From contig NZ_BATB01000016.1 of NCBI RefSeq assembly GCF_000466965.1, positions 1-52,714 of the forward strand: DNA of 52,714 nucleotides, in the 5' to 3' direction. This DNA comes from Limimaricola cinnabarinus LL-001. GTDB lineage: Bacteria > Pseudomonadota > Alphaproteobacteria > Rhodobacterales > Rhodobacteraceae. Made by a program: the position numbers and the translations under genes. Shown here piece by piece: positions 17,884 to 27,126 of this stretch (within the stretch, counting starts at the first letter, position 1; each line of letters begins with the position of its first letter). Under the pieces are notes generated by a model that did not search any database, was not told the origin of the DNA, and was given only the letters and a program-made list of their open reading frames with translations.

Positions 17884-18488
17884 TGCCCGTGATGGAGACC
17901 ACGACCGCCCTGCTGATCCTCTGGGCGGTGATCGGCTACCTTCTGGGCTCCATCCCCTTCGGCCTCATCATCACCCGTGCCATGGGACTGGGCGACGTGC
18001 GCGCCATCGGATCGGGCAATATCGGCGCCACCAACGTGCTGCGCACCGGCTCGAAAGCTGCTGCCATCGCGACGCTGCTGCTCGACGCGGGCAAGGCGAT
18101 CGCCGCCGTCATCCTCGCGCGGATCCTCGCCGCCGAAGACGCGGCGCAGATCGCGGGGGCCGCGGCCTTCGCCGGTCATTGCTACCCGATCTGGCTGCGG
18201 TTTCGCGGCGGCAAGGGGGTGGCGACGATCCTCGGCCTGCTGATCGCGCTGAGCTGGCCCGTGGGCCTCGCGGCCTGCGCCACGTGGCTCGCCGCCGCCT
18301 TCGCGTTCCGCTACTCCTCGCTCGCGGCGCTTCTGGCTGCGGGTTTCGCGCCGCTCTATTCGCTGCTCTTCGGAGATGGGCGGATTGTGCTGCTCAGCCT
18401 CGTGCTGGCGCTGATCCTCTACGCCCGGCACGCCCCCAACATCGCGCGGCTGCGCGCCGGCACCGAGCCGCGCATCGGCAGGAAATAG
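17883..18488 (+). CDS. plsY: Acyl-phosphate:glycerol-3-phosphate acyltransferase
   Basis: Polytopic inner-membrane enzyme that acylates glycerol-3-phosphate with acyl phosphate, the first step of phospholipid synthesis. The 201 residues contain the three conserved cytoplasmic motifs: [19 protein letters not shown] and [18 protein letters not shown]. About five transmembrane helices are evident. Its ATG overlaps the upstream TGA by one base (TGATG), so it is part of the pyrB-pyrC' operon. A weak CCTTGCCG/CGGCAAAGG stem lies just downstream (18497-18526). Confidence 0.96.
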   Translation: MPVMETTTALLILWAVIGYLLGSIPFGLIITRAMGLGDVRAIGSGNIGATNVLRTGSKAAAIATLLLDAGKAIAAVILARILAAEDAAQIAGAAAFAGHCYPIWLRFRGGKGVATILGLLIALSWPVGLAACATWLAAAFAFRYSSLAALLAAGFAPLYSLLFGDGRIVLLSLVLALILYARHAPNIARLRAGTEPRIGRK

Positions 18489-18588
18489 ACCTATACCCTT
18501 GCCGCGTTGCCTCTCCCCGGCAAAGGGGGGATGATCCTGAGGTCGTTCATACGCACGACAGGTAACGATAGTCACGAGTTTGCCAGCA

Positions 18589-18900
18589 ATGTCCAAGGAC
18601 TGGAAACAGCCTCCCCCGGCAGAGGAGCCGCAGCGGCACAAGAACCTCACCACTGCCATGCTGCTGGCAATTTTTCTCGGGCCGCTGGGCGCGCATCGAT
18701 TCTACATGGGCCGGACCGGGTCAGGCGCGATGATGCTGATGCTGGCCGTCACCGTCGTGGGGTTGGCGGTGACCGTGCTGTGGCTTTTGATCGACCTGCC
18801 GCGGCTGCCGGTGATGATCCGCCGCCACAACGCGGCGATCGACCGGCGGCGCATGCTCGACCACCGCTCCGAAACCCACGGCTTTCCGCGCCTGAACTGA
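18589..18900 (+). CDS. TM2 domain membrane protein
   Basis: A 103-residue protein with a TM2 domain: a short polar N terminus, then hydrophobic segment 1 (TTAMLLAIFLGPLGAHRFYMG) with the conserved G-x-H-RFY-x-G turn, and segment 2 (LMLAVTVVGLAVTVLWLLIDL). The tail is basic and cytoplasmic. Role unknown; TM2 proteins often accompany envelope or division genes. The ATG at 18589 is preferred over a TTG three codons earlier. It is convergent with gshA. Confidence 0.85.
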   Translation: MSKDWKQPPPAEEPQRHKNLTTAMLLAIFLGPLGAHRFYMGRTGSGAMMLMLAVTVVGLAVTVLWLLIDLPRLPVMIRRHNAAIDRRRMLDHRSETHGFPRLN

Positions 18901-18904
18901 AGCG

Positions 18905-18928
18905 CGCGGCCCGCCGGAACGGGCCGCG
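18905..18928. terminator. Bidirectional hairpin between the TM2 gene and gshA
   Basis: A perfect 8-bp CGCGGCCC/GGGCCGCG stem with an 8-base loop lies in the 34-base convergent gap. There is no T-run on either strand, so it would act weakly or with Rho. Confidence 0.45.
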
Positions 18929-18934
18929 GATCTC

Positions 18935-20304
18935 TCAGTAGGAATGCGCGGCATAGATGCGGTCCAGATCGCCGCCCCATGCGCCATGGTATTCCTCAAG
19001 CAGTTCATCCGCGGGCGTGCGGCCCGTCTCGATGCTTTCCTTGAGCGCGTTCAGGAAATGCGTCTCGTCGGGCACCAGCCGCCCGCGCCGGGCCGGGCCC
19101 GCGCCTTGAGACCGGCCTCGGCGATCTCGACCGCCTGCCGCGCCAGATCATGCATGGACAGGCCGTTCACCCGCGCCTGAAGCCCCTGCTCGGCGGCCGC
19201 CACGCGCAGCGCCTCGCGGGTCTCGGCGTCCCAGCCCTTGACCATGTCCCACGCCGCGTCGAGCGCGCCCTGATCATAGGTCAGCCCGACCCAGAAGGCG
19301 GGCAGCGCGCAGAGCCGGCGCCACGGACCGCCATCGGCGCCGCGCATTTCGATGAACTTCTTGACCCGCGCCTCTGGGAACACCGTGGTCAGGTGATCGG
19401 CCCAGTCCGAGAGCGTCGGCTTTTCACCCGGCAGCGCCGGAAGCTCGCCCTTGAGGAAGTCGCGGAAGGATTGGCCCAGCGCGTCGATGTATTTCCCGTC
19501 GCGGTAGACGAAATACATCGGGACATCGAGCACCCAATCGACATAGCGCTCGAAGCCCATGCCCTCCTCGAAGGCGAAGGGCAGCATCCCGGTGCGCGAA
19601 TCGTCCAGGCCCCGCCAGATCCGCGAGCGCCAGGATTTCATGCCGTTGGGCTTGCCGTCGAAGAAGGGCGAGTTGGCGAAAAGCGCGGTCGCCACCGGCT
19701 GCAACGCCAGCGCCACGCGCAGTTTCTTGACCATGTCCGCCTCGGAGGAAAAGTCGAGATTCACCTGCACCGTGCAGGTGCGGTACATCATCTGTTTTCC
19801 ATGGGTGCCGACGCGGTCCATGTAATCGGTCATCAGCCGGTAGCGGCCTTTCGGCATCATCGGCATCTGGTCTTCGGACCACTGGGGCGCGGCACCCAGC
19901 CCGATGAAGCCGACGCCGATTTCGTCGGCGATCTCCTTCACCTCGGCGAGGTGGCTATTCACCTCGTCGCAGGTCTGGTGAATCGTCTCGAGCGGCGCGC
20001 CCGACAGCTCGAACTGCCCGCCCGGCTCGAGGCTTATATTGGCGCCGTTGCGCTCCAACCCGATCAGCTTGCCCTGCTCCTCGACCGGCGACCAGCCGAA
20101 GCGGTCGCGCATCCCTTCGAGCATGGCGCGGATCGAGCGTGGCCCCTCATAGGGCAGCGGCTTCAGGCTGTCGCGGCAATAGCCGAACTTCTCGTGCTCG
20201 GTGCCGATGCGCCAATCGCTCTCGGGCTTGCAGCCGGAGGCGAGATATTCGGCGAGTTGGGAATGGTGCTCGATCGGCCCGCCGCCGGATTGAGGGATGG
20301 ACAT
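18935..20304 (-). CDS. gshA: Glutamate-cysteine ligase, plant-type GCS2 family (one frameshift)
   Basis: First enzyme of glutathione synthesis (L-glutamate + L-cysteine + ATP to gamma-glutamylcysteine), of the plant/alphaproteobacterial family, not the E. coli one. Signatures are IGTEHEKFGY, LEPGGQFELSGAP, MMYRTCTVQVNLDF and FEEGMGFERYVDW. The frame breaks near 19078, about 50 residues from the end. The true C terminus (VPDETHFLNALKESIETG through IYAAHSY) is in the next frame and stops at 18935. One restored base gives 456 residues, the usual length. ATG at 20304; an 18-residue in-frame extension is not conserved-looking. Confidence 0.93.
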
Positions 20305-20440
20305 GGCGCTGGCTCCTATCGTGCGAGGCGGGGCTACAGGTGTCGCGCATGGGGCCATAAGTCAATGGAGAGGCCGCGCGGTTTCGCGCGCGGGGTCTTT
20401 GCGCCCCCGCACAGAATCCCCCATCGATCGCCCGCGATCC

Positions 20441-20956
20441 TCAGACGACGGTGAGCCGGGCGGGCCGGGTCCAGACCGTCACCACGTCCGGCGTCTCGCC
20501 ATTGAGAAGCTCGATCATGCGACCATGCCTGAGCCCCGGCAGCGCCGCGAAGGCATCGAACAGCGTCTCGGCCCCATCGGCGGTCACCGGAATCGCCAGC
20601 ACCTCGCTCCCGCTCTCCAAAAGCCAATGCGCGGGCTTGGCGCGCCGATCGAGCCTGAGGCGGCGCACCGCGTCGAGATCCATCGTGCCACCGGTGAGCG
20701 GCCCCATATAGGCCACGCGCCCCTCATCGATCCTGAGAAGGCCCGGCCCCCGCCCTTCCTGCCGAAAGCGCCAGCGCTGCACGCCGCCCACCATCAACCC
20801 TGCGCCCAGCGCGGCAAGGCCCCAGCCCAGCCATTGCAGGATGCCAAAGCTCGTGAGCGCCCACCACAGCCCGAGGCCCAGCACGGCCAGACCCGCAATC
20901 ACCTCGCGCCCGCGCCACAGCGCCGCGCGGGCCTCAGGGCGCAACAGATCGGCCAT
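20441..20956 (-). CDS. Conserved two-helix membrane protein, function unknown
   Basis: A 171-residue protein I do not recognise by name, of a type common beside rsmE in Rhodobacteraceae. A basic N terminus (RPEARAALWRGREV) is followed by two adjacent hydrophobic segments (IAGLAVLGLGLWWALTSFG and WLGWGLAALGAGLMVGG), then a soluble beta-rich domain of about 100 residues that resembles a small PH-like membrane-associated fold (inference only). The ATG at 20956 is preferred over one 11 codons upstream. It follows rsmE in the same direction by 69 bases. Confidence 0.75.
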   Translation of the reverse strand: MADLLRPEARAALWRGREVIAGLAVLGLGLWWALTSFGILQWLGWGLAALGAGLMVGGVQRWRFRQEGRGPGLLRIDEGRVAYMGPLTGGTMDLDAVRRLRLDRRAKPAHWLLESGSEVLAIPVTADGAETLFDAFAALPGLRHGRMIELLNGETPDVVTVWTRPARLTVV

Positions 20957-20979
20957 CGCCCCGCCCGACTTTACACTTG

Positions 20980-20990
20980 AAATACTCATG
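20980..20990 (-). repeat. Intergenic 11-mer CATGAGTATTT
   Basis: The minus-strand 11-mer CATGAGTATTT, in the gap between rsmE and the next gene, recurs exactly on the plus strand at 28632-28642, where it opens a long inverted repeat. From memory, similar GAGTATTT strings are common in intergenic DNA of this family. Two copies alone do not prove a function. Confidence 0.4.
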
Positions 20991-21025
20991 CCCGGCCAAG
21001 GCCGCGCGCTTCGGCTCAGAACGTG

Positions 21026-21745
21026 TCACTGCCAGTCCCCCAAGCGCATCTGCCACAGCGTCAGCGCCGCCACGGCGGCGGTATCGGCGCGCAGGATGCG
21101 CGGGCCCAAGCTCACGGGATGCGCATGATCGAGGCGGCGCAGCCGGCTGCGCTCGGTGTCCGAGAACCCGCCCTCCGGCCCGATCAGCACCGCCCATGGC
21201 CCCGGCGCGTCGGGCAGCGCGCCGCTCTCGCCCACCAGCGCCTCGTCGCAGAACATCAGGCGACGTCCCTCGGGCCAGCCGTCGAGCAGCTTGGCCAGCT
21301 TCACCGGCTCGGCCACCTGCGGCACATAGGTGCCGCCGCATTGCTCGGCGGCCTCGATCGCATGGGCCTGCAGCCGGTCGGTGCGCACCCTCTCGGAATT
21401 GGTGAATTCGGTCAGCACCGGGACGATACGCGACGCGCCCATCTCGGCGGCCTTCTCGACGATGAAGTCGGTGCGTGCCTTCTTGATCGGCGCGAAACAC
21501 AGCCACAGGTCGGGCGGCGGCATGAACGCCTTGGTCTTCGCGCCGATCTCGAGGCTGCCGCCGCGCTTGTTGGCCTGCGCGAGCGTGGCGTCGAATTCGC
21601 CCGATCGCCCGTCAAAGACCGAGATGACGCTCCCCATCGGAAGTCGCATCACCCCCGAGAGGTAGTGCGCCTGCGCCGCCTCCAGCGGAACGGTTTGCCC
21701 TTCGGCCAGAGGGTGATCTACAAACAGCCGGACTTTTGATGCCAT
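21026..21745 (-). CDS. rsmE: 16S rRNA (uracil-1498-N3)-methyltransferase
   Basis: SPOUT-class SAM-dependent enzyme that methylates U1498 of 16S rRNA. The 239 residues show the N-terminal PUA-like part (RLFVDHPLAEGQ...HYLSGVMRLPMGS), the SPOUT core (KKARTDFIVEKAAEMGASRIVPV) and the knot motif VLIGPEGGFSDTE, then LGPRILRADTAAVAAL. The ATG at 21745 gives the usual MxxxVRLFV beginning; another in-frame ATG lies at 21757. It is divergent from ubiA, with start codons one to thirteen bases apart. Confidence 0.95.
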   Translation of the reverse strand: MASKVRLFVDHPLAEGQTVPLEAAQAHYLSGVMRLPMGSVISVFDGRSGEFDATLAQANKRGGSLEIGAKTKAFMPPPDLWLCFAPIKKARTDFIVEKAAEMGASRIVPVLTEFTNSERVRTDRLQAHAIEAAEQCGGTYVPQVAEPVKLAKLLDGWPEGRRLMFCDEALVGESGALPDAPGPWAVLIGPEGGFSDTERSRLRRLDHAHPVSLGPRILRADTAAVAALTLWQMRLGDWQ

Positions 21746-21757
21746 GGGGCGGACCAT

Positions 21758-22726
21758 ATGAAACCGGCGGATCGGATGCCAGAGGCCGAAAGCGGAGCCG
21801 TCGCGGATGCGGTGCAGGGCAACTGGGTGGACCGGTGGGCCCCGCGCGCCGCGCGGCCCTATCTGCGGCTGAGCCGGGCCGACAGGCCGATCGGCACATG
21901 GCTGCTGCTGCTGCCCTGCTGGTGGGGTCTCGCGCTGGCCGCGCTCGCCACCGGGCGGTTCGGTTGGGAGGGAGCATGGATTGCCCTTGGATGCGCGCTT
22001 GGCGCGTTCCTGATGCGTGGTGCGGGCTGCACATGGAACGACGTGACCGATCGGCATATCGACGGCGCGGTCGCGCGGACCCGCTCGCGGCCCATCCCCG
22101 CGGGACAGGTGCGGGTGGTGCAGGCGCTGATCTGGATGGCGGCGCAGTCGCTGGTCTCGCTGGTCATCCTGCTCACCTTCGATTGGGCCGCGATCTGGCT
22201 CGGCGTCGCCTCGCTGGTCCCCGTGGCGATCTATCCCTTCGCCAAGCGGTTCACATGGTGGCCGCAGGTGTTCCTCGGCCTCGCCTTCAACTGGGGCGCG
22301 CTGCTGGCCTGGGCGGCACTGGCCGGCTCGCTCTCCCTCGCGCCGCTCGTTCTTTATCTCTCAGGCATCGCGTGGACGCTGTTCTACGACACGATCTATG
22401 CCCATCAGGACGCCGAGGACGACGCGCTGATCGGCGTGAAATCCACCGCGCGGCTGTTCGGCGACCGCACGAAGACATGGTTGCGCGGTTTTCTCGTGGC
22501 GACCGTGCTGCTGATGGGTTTCGCGGTTCTGCTGGCGGCGCGCGACCGCTCGATGCTGTCGCTGGTGGTGGCGCTGGGCGGGCCTTGGGCGATCGGCTGG
22601 CACATGTCATGGCAGTTGTCGCGATTCGATGCATCGGACAATGCGGGGCTGCTACGGCTGTTTCGTTCGAATCGCGATGCGGGGCTGCTGCCCGTGCTGT
22701 TTTCCGCCGCCGCTCTGGCACTGTGA
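21758..22726 (+). CDS. ubiA: 4-hydroxybenzoate polyprenyltransferase
   Basis: Integral membrane prenyltransferase that attaches the polyprenyl tail to 4-hydroxybenzoate in ubiquinone synthesis. The 322-residue protein has about eight transmembrane helices and both Asp-rich motifs: NDVTDRHIDGAVARTRSRP in the first half and YAHQDAEDDALIGVKSTA in the second, plus the RLSRADRPIGTWLL entry. A later in-frame ATG at 21776 is possible. The polyprenyl diphosphate substrate would be made by the synthase at 49.5-50.5 kb. Confidence 0.96.
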   Translation: MKPADRMPEAESGAVADAVQGNWVDRWAPRAARPYLRLSRADRPIGTWLLLLPCWWGLALAALATGRFGWEGAWIALGCALGAFLMRGAGCTWNDVTDRHIDGAVARTRSRPIPAGQVRVVQALIWMAAQSLVSLVILLTFDWAAIWLGVASLVPVAIYPFAKRFTWWPQVFLGLAFNWGALLAWAALAGSLSLAPLVLYLSGIAWTLFYDTIYAHQDAEDDALIGVKSTARLFGDRTKTWLRGFLVATVLLMGFAVLLAARDRSMLSLVVALGGPWAIGWHMSWQLSRFDASDNAGLLRLFRSNRDAGLLPVLFSAAALAL

Positions 22727-22785
22727 TTGATCTGGCCGCCCCCGCGCCCTAGAAGGCGCGGGTCGCAACAGTTTCCGGAGCCCGG

Positions 22786-24752
22786 ATGCGCCTCCCACCC
22801 CTCGCCGCCGCCATCGCCGCCTTCGCCCTTGCCGGCGGGGTGTCGGCCATCGCCGCCCGCACCGCCGTCGTCGTGATCGAGGATGTCTCGGTCGAGCAGG
22901 TGCGCGACGCCCTCGCCGCGCAGGGCCATGACTGGGCAAAGGTGCAGGCCGACGGGCTGCAGGTGATCCTCGAAGGCGCGGCCCCGACCGAAGCGGTGCG
23001 GTTCCGCGCCATTTCGGCGGCGAGCGGCATCGTCGATGCCAGCCGGGTGATCGACAACATGCAGGTGGTCGAGGCCGAGACCCCGCCGCCGCCCGATTTC
23101 GCGATCGAGATCCTGCGCAACGACAGCGGCGTGTCGCTGATCGGGCTGATCCCGGCCGCAACCGACCGCGCCGCGCTGATCGAGATGGTGGAAGAGGCGG
23201 CCGGCGGCCTGCCCGTGTCGGATCTTCTCGACGTGTCCGACCATCCCGTGCCCGAAAAATGGCCCGCGGCGCTGCGCTACGCGGGCGCGCGCTTCAGGCA
23301 CTGCCGCATTCCAAGCTCTCGGTGCGGCCCGGCCGGGTCCGCATCGAAGCGATCTCCGACAGCCCCGAGGCGCAGCGCAAGCTCGAAACCGAGCTGGCGC
23401 GGCTCAAGCCAGACACGGTGCGGCTCGCGCTCAGGATCAGCGCGCCGCGCCCGGTGATCACGCCGTTCACCGCGCGCTTCGTGATCGACGAAGCCGGCGC
23501 GCGCTTCGACGCCTGCTCGGCCGACACAGCCGAGGCGATGGGCCGCATCACCGGCGCTGCCGAGGCGGCGGGCGCCGAGGCCGAGATCGACTGCACCCTC
23601 GGGCTCGGCGTGCCATCGGGCCAATGGGGTGAGGCGGTCGCGCGCGGCATTGCCGCGCTGGCCGAGCTTGGCGCGGGCAGCGTCACCTTCTCGGATGCGG
23701 ATGTCTCCCTCGTCGCGGCGCAGGGCACCGACGCCGCGGCGTTCGAGCGCATCGCGGGGCGGCTTGAGAACGATCTGCCCGATCTCTTCGCGCTCGAAGC
23801 GGTGCTGCCCGAGGCCCCCGAGGCCCGTCCCGAGGGCGCGCCCGAGTTCGCCGCCACCCTTGCCAAGGACAAGCAGCTGCGCCTGTCGGGGCGGCTGGCC
23901 GACCAGCTCGCTAACACCACGGTCGAGAATTTCGCCCGTGCCCGGTTCGGCGGCGACGGTCTCGTGATGGCGACGCGCGTCACCGGCGGCCTGCCGGGAG
24001 ACTGGTCGGTGCGGGTGCTGACCGGGCTCGAGGCGCTGTCGCTTCTGGCCGAGGGCGAGCTCGCGGTCGGCCCCGACAGCGTGTCGCTCACCGGTCTCAC
24101 CGGACGCAAGACCGCGAGCGCCGACATCGCGCGGCTGATGGCCGACAAGCTGGGCCAAGGGGCCAGCTTCGACATCGACGTGGCGTATCGCGAATCGCTC
24201 GACCCGATCGCGGGGCTGCCCAGCCCCGAGGAATGCCTGCGCCAGATCGCCTTCGTCACCGCCGATACCAAGATCACCTTCGATGCGGGCTCGGCCTCGA
24301 TCACCGCCGAGGCGCGTCCCGTGGTCGACGACATCGCCGAGATCGTGCGCCGCTGCCCGGAGCTGGAGATCGAGGTGGCGGGCTATACCGACAGCCAGGG
24401 CCGCGACGAGATGAACCTCGAACTGAGCCAGAAGCGCGCCGACGCGGTGGTCGAGGCGTTGCGCCGCGCCCGCGTGCCGGTGGCGGGCTTCACCCCCGTG
24501 GGATACGGCGAAGCCGATCCGATCGACGACAACGACACCTCGGCGGGCCGCGAGGCCAACCGCCGGATCGAGTTCCGGCTCAGCGGTGCGCAGAGCGAGG
24601 ACGAGACCGCGTCGAACGACGACGAGGATGCCCCGGAGGGCGAAACGAGACCCGAGCCCGAGCCCGAGACCGCCGACGCCGACGCGCCGCAGGTCATGGA
24701 CAGGCCCGCGACCGGCCCGAGGGCGCGGCCGTCCGACGCTTCAGACGAATAA
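22786..24752 (+). CDS. OmpA-family envelope protein with BON-like repeats (one frameshift)
   Basis: Secreted or membrane-anchored protein of about 655 residues. A signal-like hydrophobic N terminus (LAAAIAAFALAGGVSAIA) precedes tandem BON-like units (W-x-x-V-x-x-DG-x-x-V-x-L-x-G-x-A pattern). The frame breaks near 23290, and the next frame carries further repeats and a C-terminal OmpA/MotB peptidoglycan-binding domain (ITFDAGSASITAEA, AGYTDSQGRDEMNLELSQKRADAV, ANRRIEF). An acidic Pro/Glu-rich tail ends it. Restoring one base (GGCGCCGCGCTT) joins the parts. OmpA domains bind diaminopimelate in peptidoglycan, so an outer-membrane-to-wall tether is plausible. Confidence 0.88.
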
Positions 24753-24761
24753 GGACAGGAC

Positions 24762-25088
24762 GTGAACAGAACCGAGTTCATCATCGCCACGGCGGTCATC
24801 CTCTTTGCCGCCTTCGCGCTCGGCTGGTTCGCCAGCTGGCTGGTGAACCGTTTCACCCGCGTCACCCGCGCCGATATCGGCGAGCTGGACCGCATGGCGC
24901 AATCGCTGCACGAGGCGGAGGAGACCCGCGATCAGGCGATCTCCTATGTCGAGGAGCGCGAGGCCGAGCTGACCGGCCAGTTGCGCCAGTCCGAGGCGGA
25001 ACTGCGCGCTGCGATGGAGGCGCTGCGCGAGGCGCGCCACGAGGCCGAGGACCTGCGCGGCTGGATCGAACGGCACAACGACGCCTGA
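24762..25088 (+). CDS. Single-pass membrane protein with coiled coil
   Basis: A 108-residue protein starting with GTG nine bases after the OmpA-family gene. One transmembrane helix (about residues 6-29, FIIATAVILFAAFALGWFASWLV) is followed by a long Glu/Arg/Ala-rich coiled coil to the end. No named family is recognised. Tight spacing suggests co-expression with the OmpA-family protein and possibly a shared envelope role (inference). Confidence 0.8.
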   Translation: MNRTEFIIATAVILFAAFALGWFASWLVNRFTRVTRADIGELDRMAQSLHEAEETRDQAISYVEEREAELTGQLRQSEAELRAAMEALREARHEAEDLRGWIERHNDA

Positions 25089-25169
25089 TGCGTCCTCGCG
25101 GGGCCGCGCTCGCGCCGGGACGCAACAGCCCCCTGCCATCCCGCCGCGATCCGGCATAGCCTGCGCGGC

Positions 25170-25957
25170 ATGGAATCGGCACTGGACTACTGGAGCGCGC
25201 GGGCGCTGCTCGACTGGCAGATCGAGATGGGCGCGGATGAGGCGATGCTCGACGCGCCCCTCGACCGCTATACGCTCACCGATGCGCGCCCCGCCATGGC
25301 CGCGACCAAGCAAGCGGCCCCTCACGCGCCCCCGCGGCTCGAAGAGCCCGATCCCGTGGCCATCGCCCGCGCCGCCGCCGACGCCGCGCCCGATCTCGAG
25401 GCGCTCGCCGACGCGATGGAAGGTTCGAGTTCTGCGATCTCGGGCGCGGCGCGCGCAGCTTTGTCTTCGCGGGCGGGCGAGTGCAGGCCCGCGTCATGCT
25501 GCTCCTTGATCCGCCGCACCGCGAGGAGGACCGCGCGGGCGTGCCCGTGGCGGGCCCCGCCGCTGTGCTGCTCGAGCGGATGCTCGGCGCCATCGGCCTC
25601 TCCGTCGAGGCGCCAGATACCGACAGCGCGGTCTACATGGCCCCGGTCCTGCCATGGCGCAGCCCCGGCGACCGCGCGCCCGACCCCAAGGATCTCGCGA
25701 TGATGCGGCCCTTTCTCGATCGGCACATCGAGCTGGCCGGCCCGGAGATCCTCGTGGTGATGGGATCGGTCGCCTGCGCGGCGTTGATGAAGGGCGGCGG
25801 GCTGCACCGGCTGCGGGGCCGCTGGGACAAGGTGCTGGGCCGACCCGCCCTACCGATCTTCTCTCCCGCGCATCTGATGGCCAACCCGCTCGCCAAGCGC
25901 GAGGCCTGGGCGGACCTTCTGCTGCTAAGGTCCCTGCTCGACGGAGAGGCGCGATGA
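25170..25957 (+). CDS. Uracil-DNA glycosylase family 4-like protein (one frameshift)
   Basis: A 262-residue relative of family 4/5 uracil-DNA glycosylases. The N-terminal part (YWSARALLDWQIEMGADEAML) runs to a break near 25423. After restoring one base (GAAGG-TTC to GAAGGCTTC) the domain continues: MLLLDPPHREEDRAGVPVAGPAAVLLERML, VYMAPVLPWRSPGDRAPDPKDL, IELAGPEILVVMGSVA and the C-terminal FSPAHLMANPLAKREAW. The usual [4Fe-4S] cysteines (C-x-x-C-x-L near the start, CRPP and a later Cys) are missing except one, and GEAPG is LDPPH. It may therefore be a cluster-less or non-canonical enzyme. Its stop overlaps the lysE-type start (ATGA). Confidence 0.82.
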
Positions 25958-26574
25958 TCGACCCCCTCGTGCTTCTGGCTTTCGTCCCGGCGGCGCTGGC
26001 GCTCAACCTCACCCCCGGGGCCGACATGATGTTCTGCCTCGGGCAGGGCCTGCGTGGTGGGCCGCGCGTGGCGCTTGCCGCCGATGCGGGCATCGCGGTG
26101 GCGGTCCTTGGGCATGTGACGCTGGCGGGCCTGGGTCTCGGGGCCGCCGTGGCGGCAATGCCATGGCTTTTCGATACGATCCGCTGGATCGGGGTGACCT
26201 ATCTGGGCTGGCTTGCCTTCGCCACGCTGCGCGGCGGCCACGCGGCGCAGCAGGATCTTGGCACCATGCGCCCCTCGCGCGCCTTCCGGCAGGGTTTCGT
26301 CGTCAACCTCACCAACCCCAAGGTGATCCTCTTCGTGCTGGCCTTCCTGCCACAGTTCACCGACGCCGCGCGCCCCGTACTGCCGCAGTTCCTCGCTCTC
26401 GGTGCTGTGCTGTCGCTGGGCGGGCTCATCGTCAATGGCGCGGTGGGCGTCTTCGCGGGCGGCGTCGGCCGCCGCCTTGCCGGCTCGGCGGCGTTCAACC
26501 GCTGGCTGGGACGCGTCTCGGCCTCGATCTTCGCCGGGCTGGCGCTACGGCTCGCTCTCCTGAACAAGGCCTGA
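25954..26574 (+). CDS. LysE/RhtB family amino-acid exporter
   Basis: A 206-residue inner-membrane protein with six hydrophobic segments. LysE-family signatures are LNLTPGADMMFCLGQGLRGGPR near the N terminus and FRQGFVVNLTNPKVILFVLAFLPQF in the middle. The family exports amino acids or derivatives; the substrate cannot be told from sequence. It overlaps the UDG-like gene upstream by four bases and ends two bases before moaB. Confidence 0.92.
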   Translation: MIDPLVLLAFVPAALALNLTPGADMMFCLGQGLRGGPRVALAADAGIAVAVLGHVTLAGLGLGAAVAAMPWLFDTIRWIGVTYLGWLAFATLRGGHAAQQDLGTMRPSRAFRQGFVVNLTNPKVILFVLAFLPQFTDAARPVLPQFLALGAVLSLGGLIVNGAVGVFAGGVGRRLAGSAAFNRWLGRVSASIFAGLALRLALLNKA

Positions 26575-26576
26575 CC

Positions 26577-27104
26577 ATGGACCGTGATTTTCTCCCCATC
26601 CGCATCGCCATCCTCACGGTGAGCGACACCCGCGACGCCGCCGACGACCGCTCCGGCAACACGCTGGTGGAGCGGCTGACGGCCGCCGGGCACATCCTCG
26701 CCGCGCGCGACCTCCTGCGCGACGACCGCGCCGCCATCGCCGCCAAGCTCCGGGACTGGTGCGCCGACCCGGCCATCGACGTGGTCATTTCCACCGGCGG
26801 CACCGGCCTGACGGGCCGCGACGTGACGGTCGAGGCGCATCGCGACGTCTACGAAAAGGAGATCGACGCTTTCGGCACGGTCTTCACCATCGTCTCGATG
26901 AACAAGATAGGCACCTCGGCCGTGCAGAGCCGCGCCACCGGTGGTGTCGCGAACGGCACCTATCTCTTCGCCCTGCCCGGCAGCCCCGGCGCCTGCCGCG
27001 ACGCCTGGGACAATATCCTCGAACGCCAGCTCGACTACCGCCACAAGCCCTGCAATTTCGTAGAGATCCTGCCCCGCCTCGACGAGCATTTGCGGCGCAA
27101 GTGA
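26577..27104 (+). CDS. moaB: Molybdenum cofactor biosynthesis protein B
   Basis: MogA/MoaB-family protein that adenylylates molybdopterin in cofactor synthesis. The 175 residues include IRIAILTVSDTRD, the MPT-binding STGGTGLTGRDVT, and the conserved segment SMNKIGTSAVQSRATGGVANGTYLFALPGSPGA. Length is that of the MoaB form. It begins two bases after the exporter stop. mobA, a later step of the pathway, is at 42.3 kb. It is convergent with the DsbD-N-like gene. Confidence 0.95.
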   Translation: MDRDFLPIRIAILTVSDTRDAADDRSGNTLVERLTAAGHILAARDLLRDDRAAIAAKLRDWCADPAIDVVISTGGTGLTGRDVTVEAHRDVYEKEIDAFGTVFTIVSMNKIGTSAVQSRATGGVANGTYLFALPGSPGACRDAWDNILERQLDYRHKPCNFVEILPRLDEHLRRK

Positions 27105-27108
27105 GGCG

Positions 27109-27126
27109 GCCCGCCCTCAGGCGGGC
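27109..27126. terminator. Hairpin across the convergent moaB / DsbD-N-like ends
   Basis: A 7-bp GCCCGCC/GGCGGGC stem with a 4-base loop spans the 12-base gap and the last codons of the minus-strand gene. It could terminate both transcripts, although no T-run is present. Confidence 0.45.

Noticed and set aside
18489..18588. A CCTTGCCG/CGGCAAAGG stem after plsY as a terminator
   Set aside because: It needs a bulged base and lacks a T-run; mentioned with plsY only.
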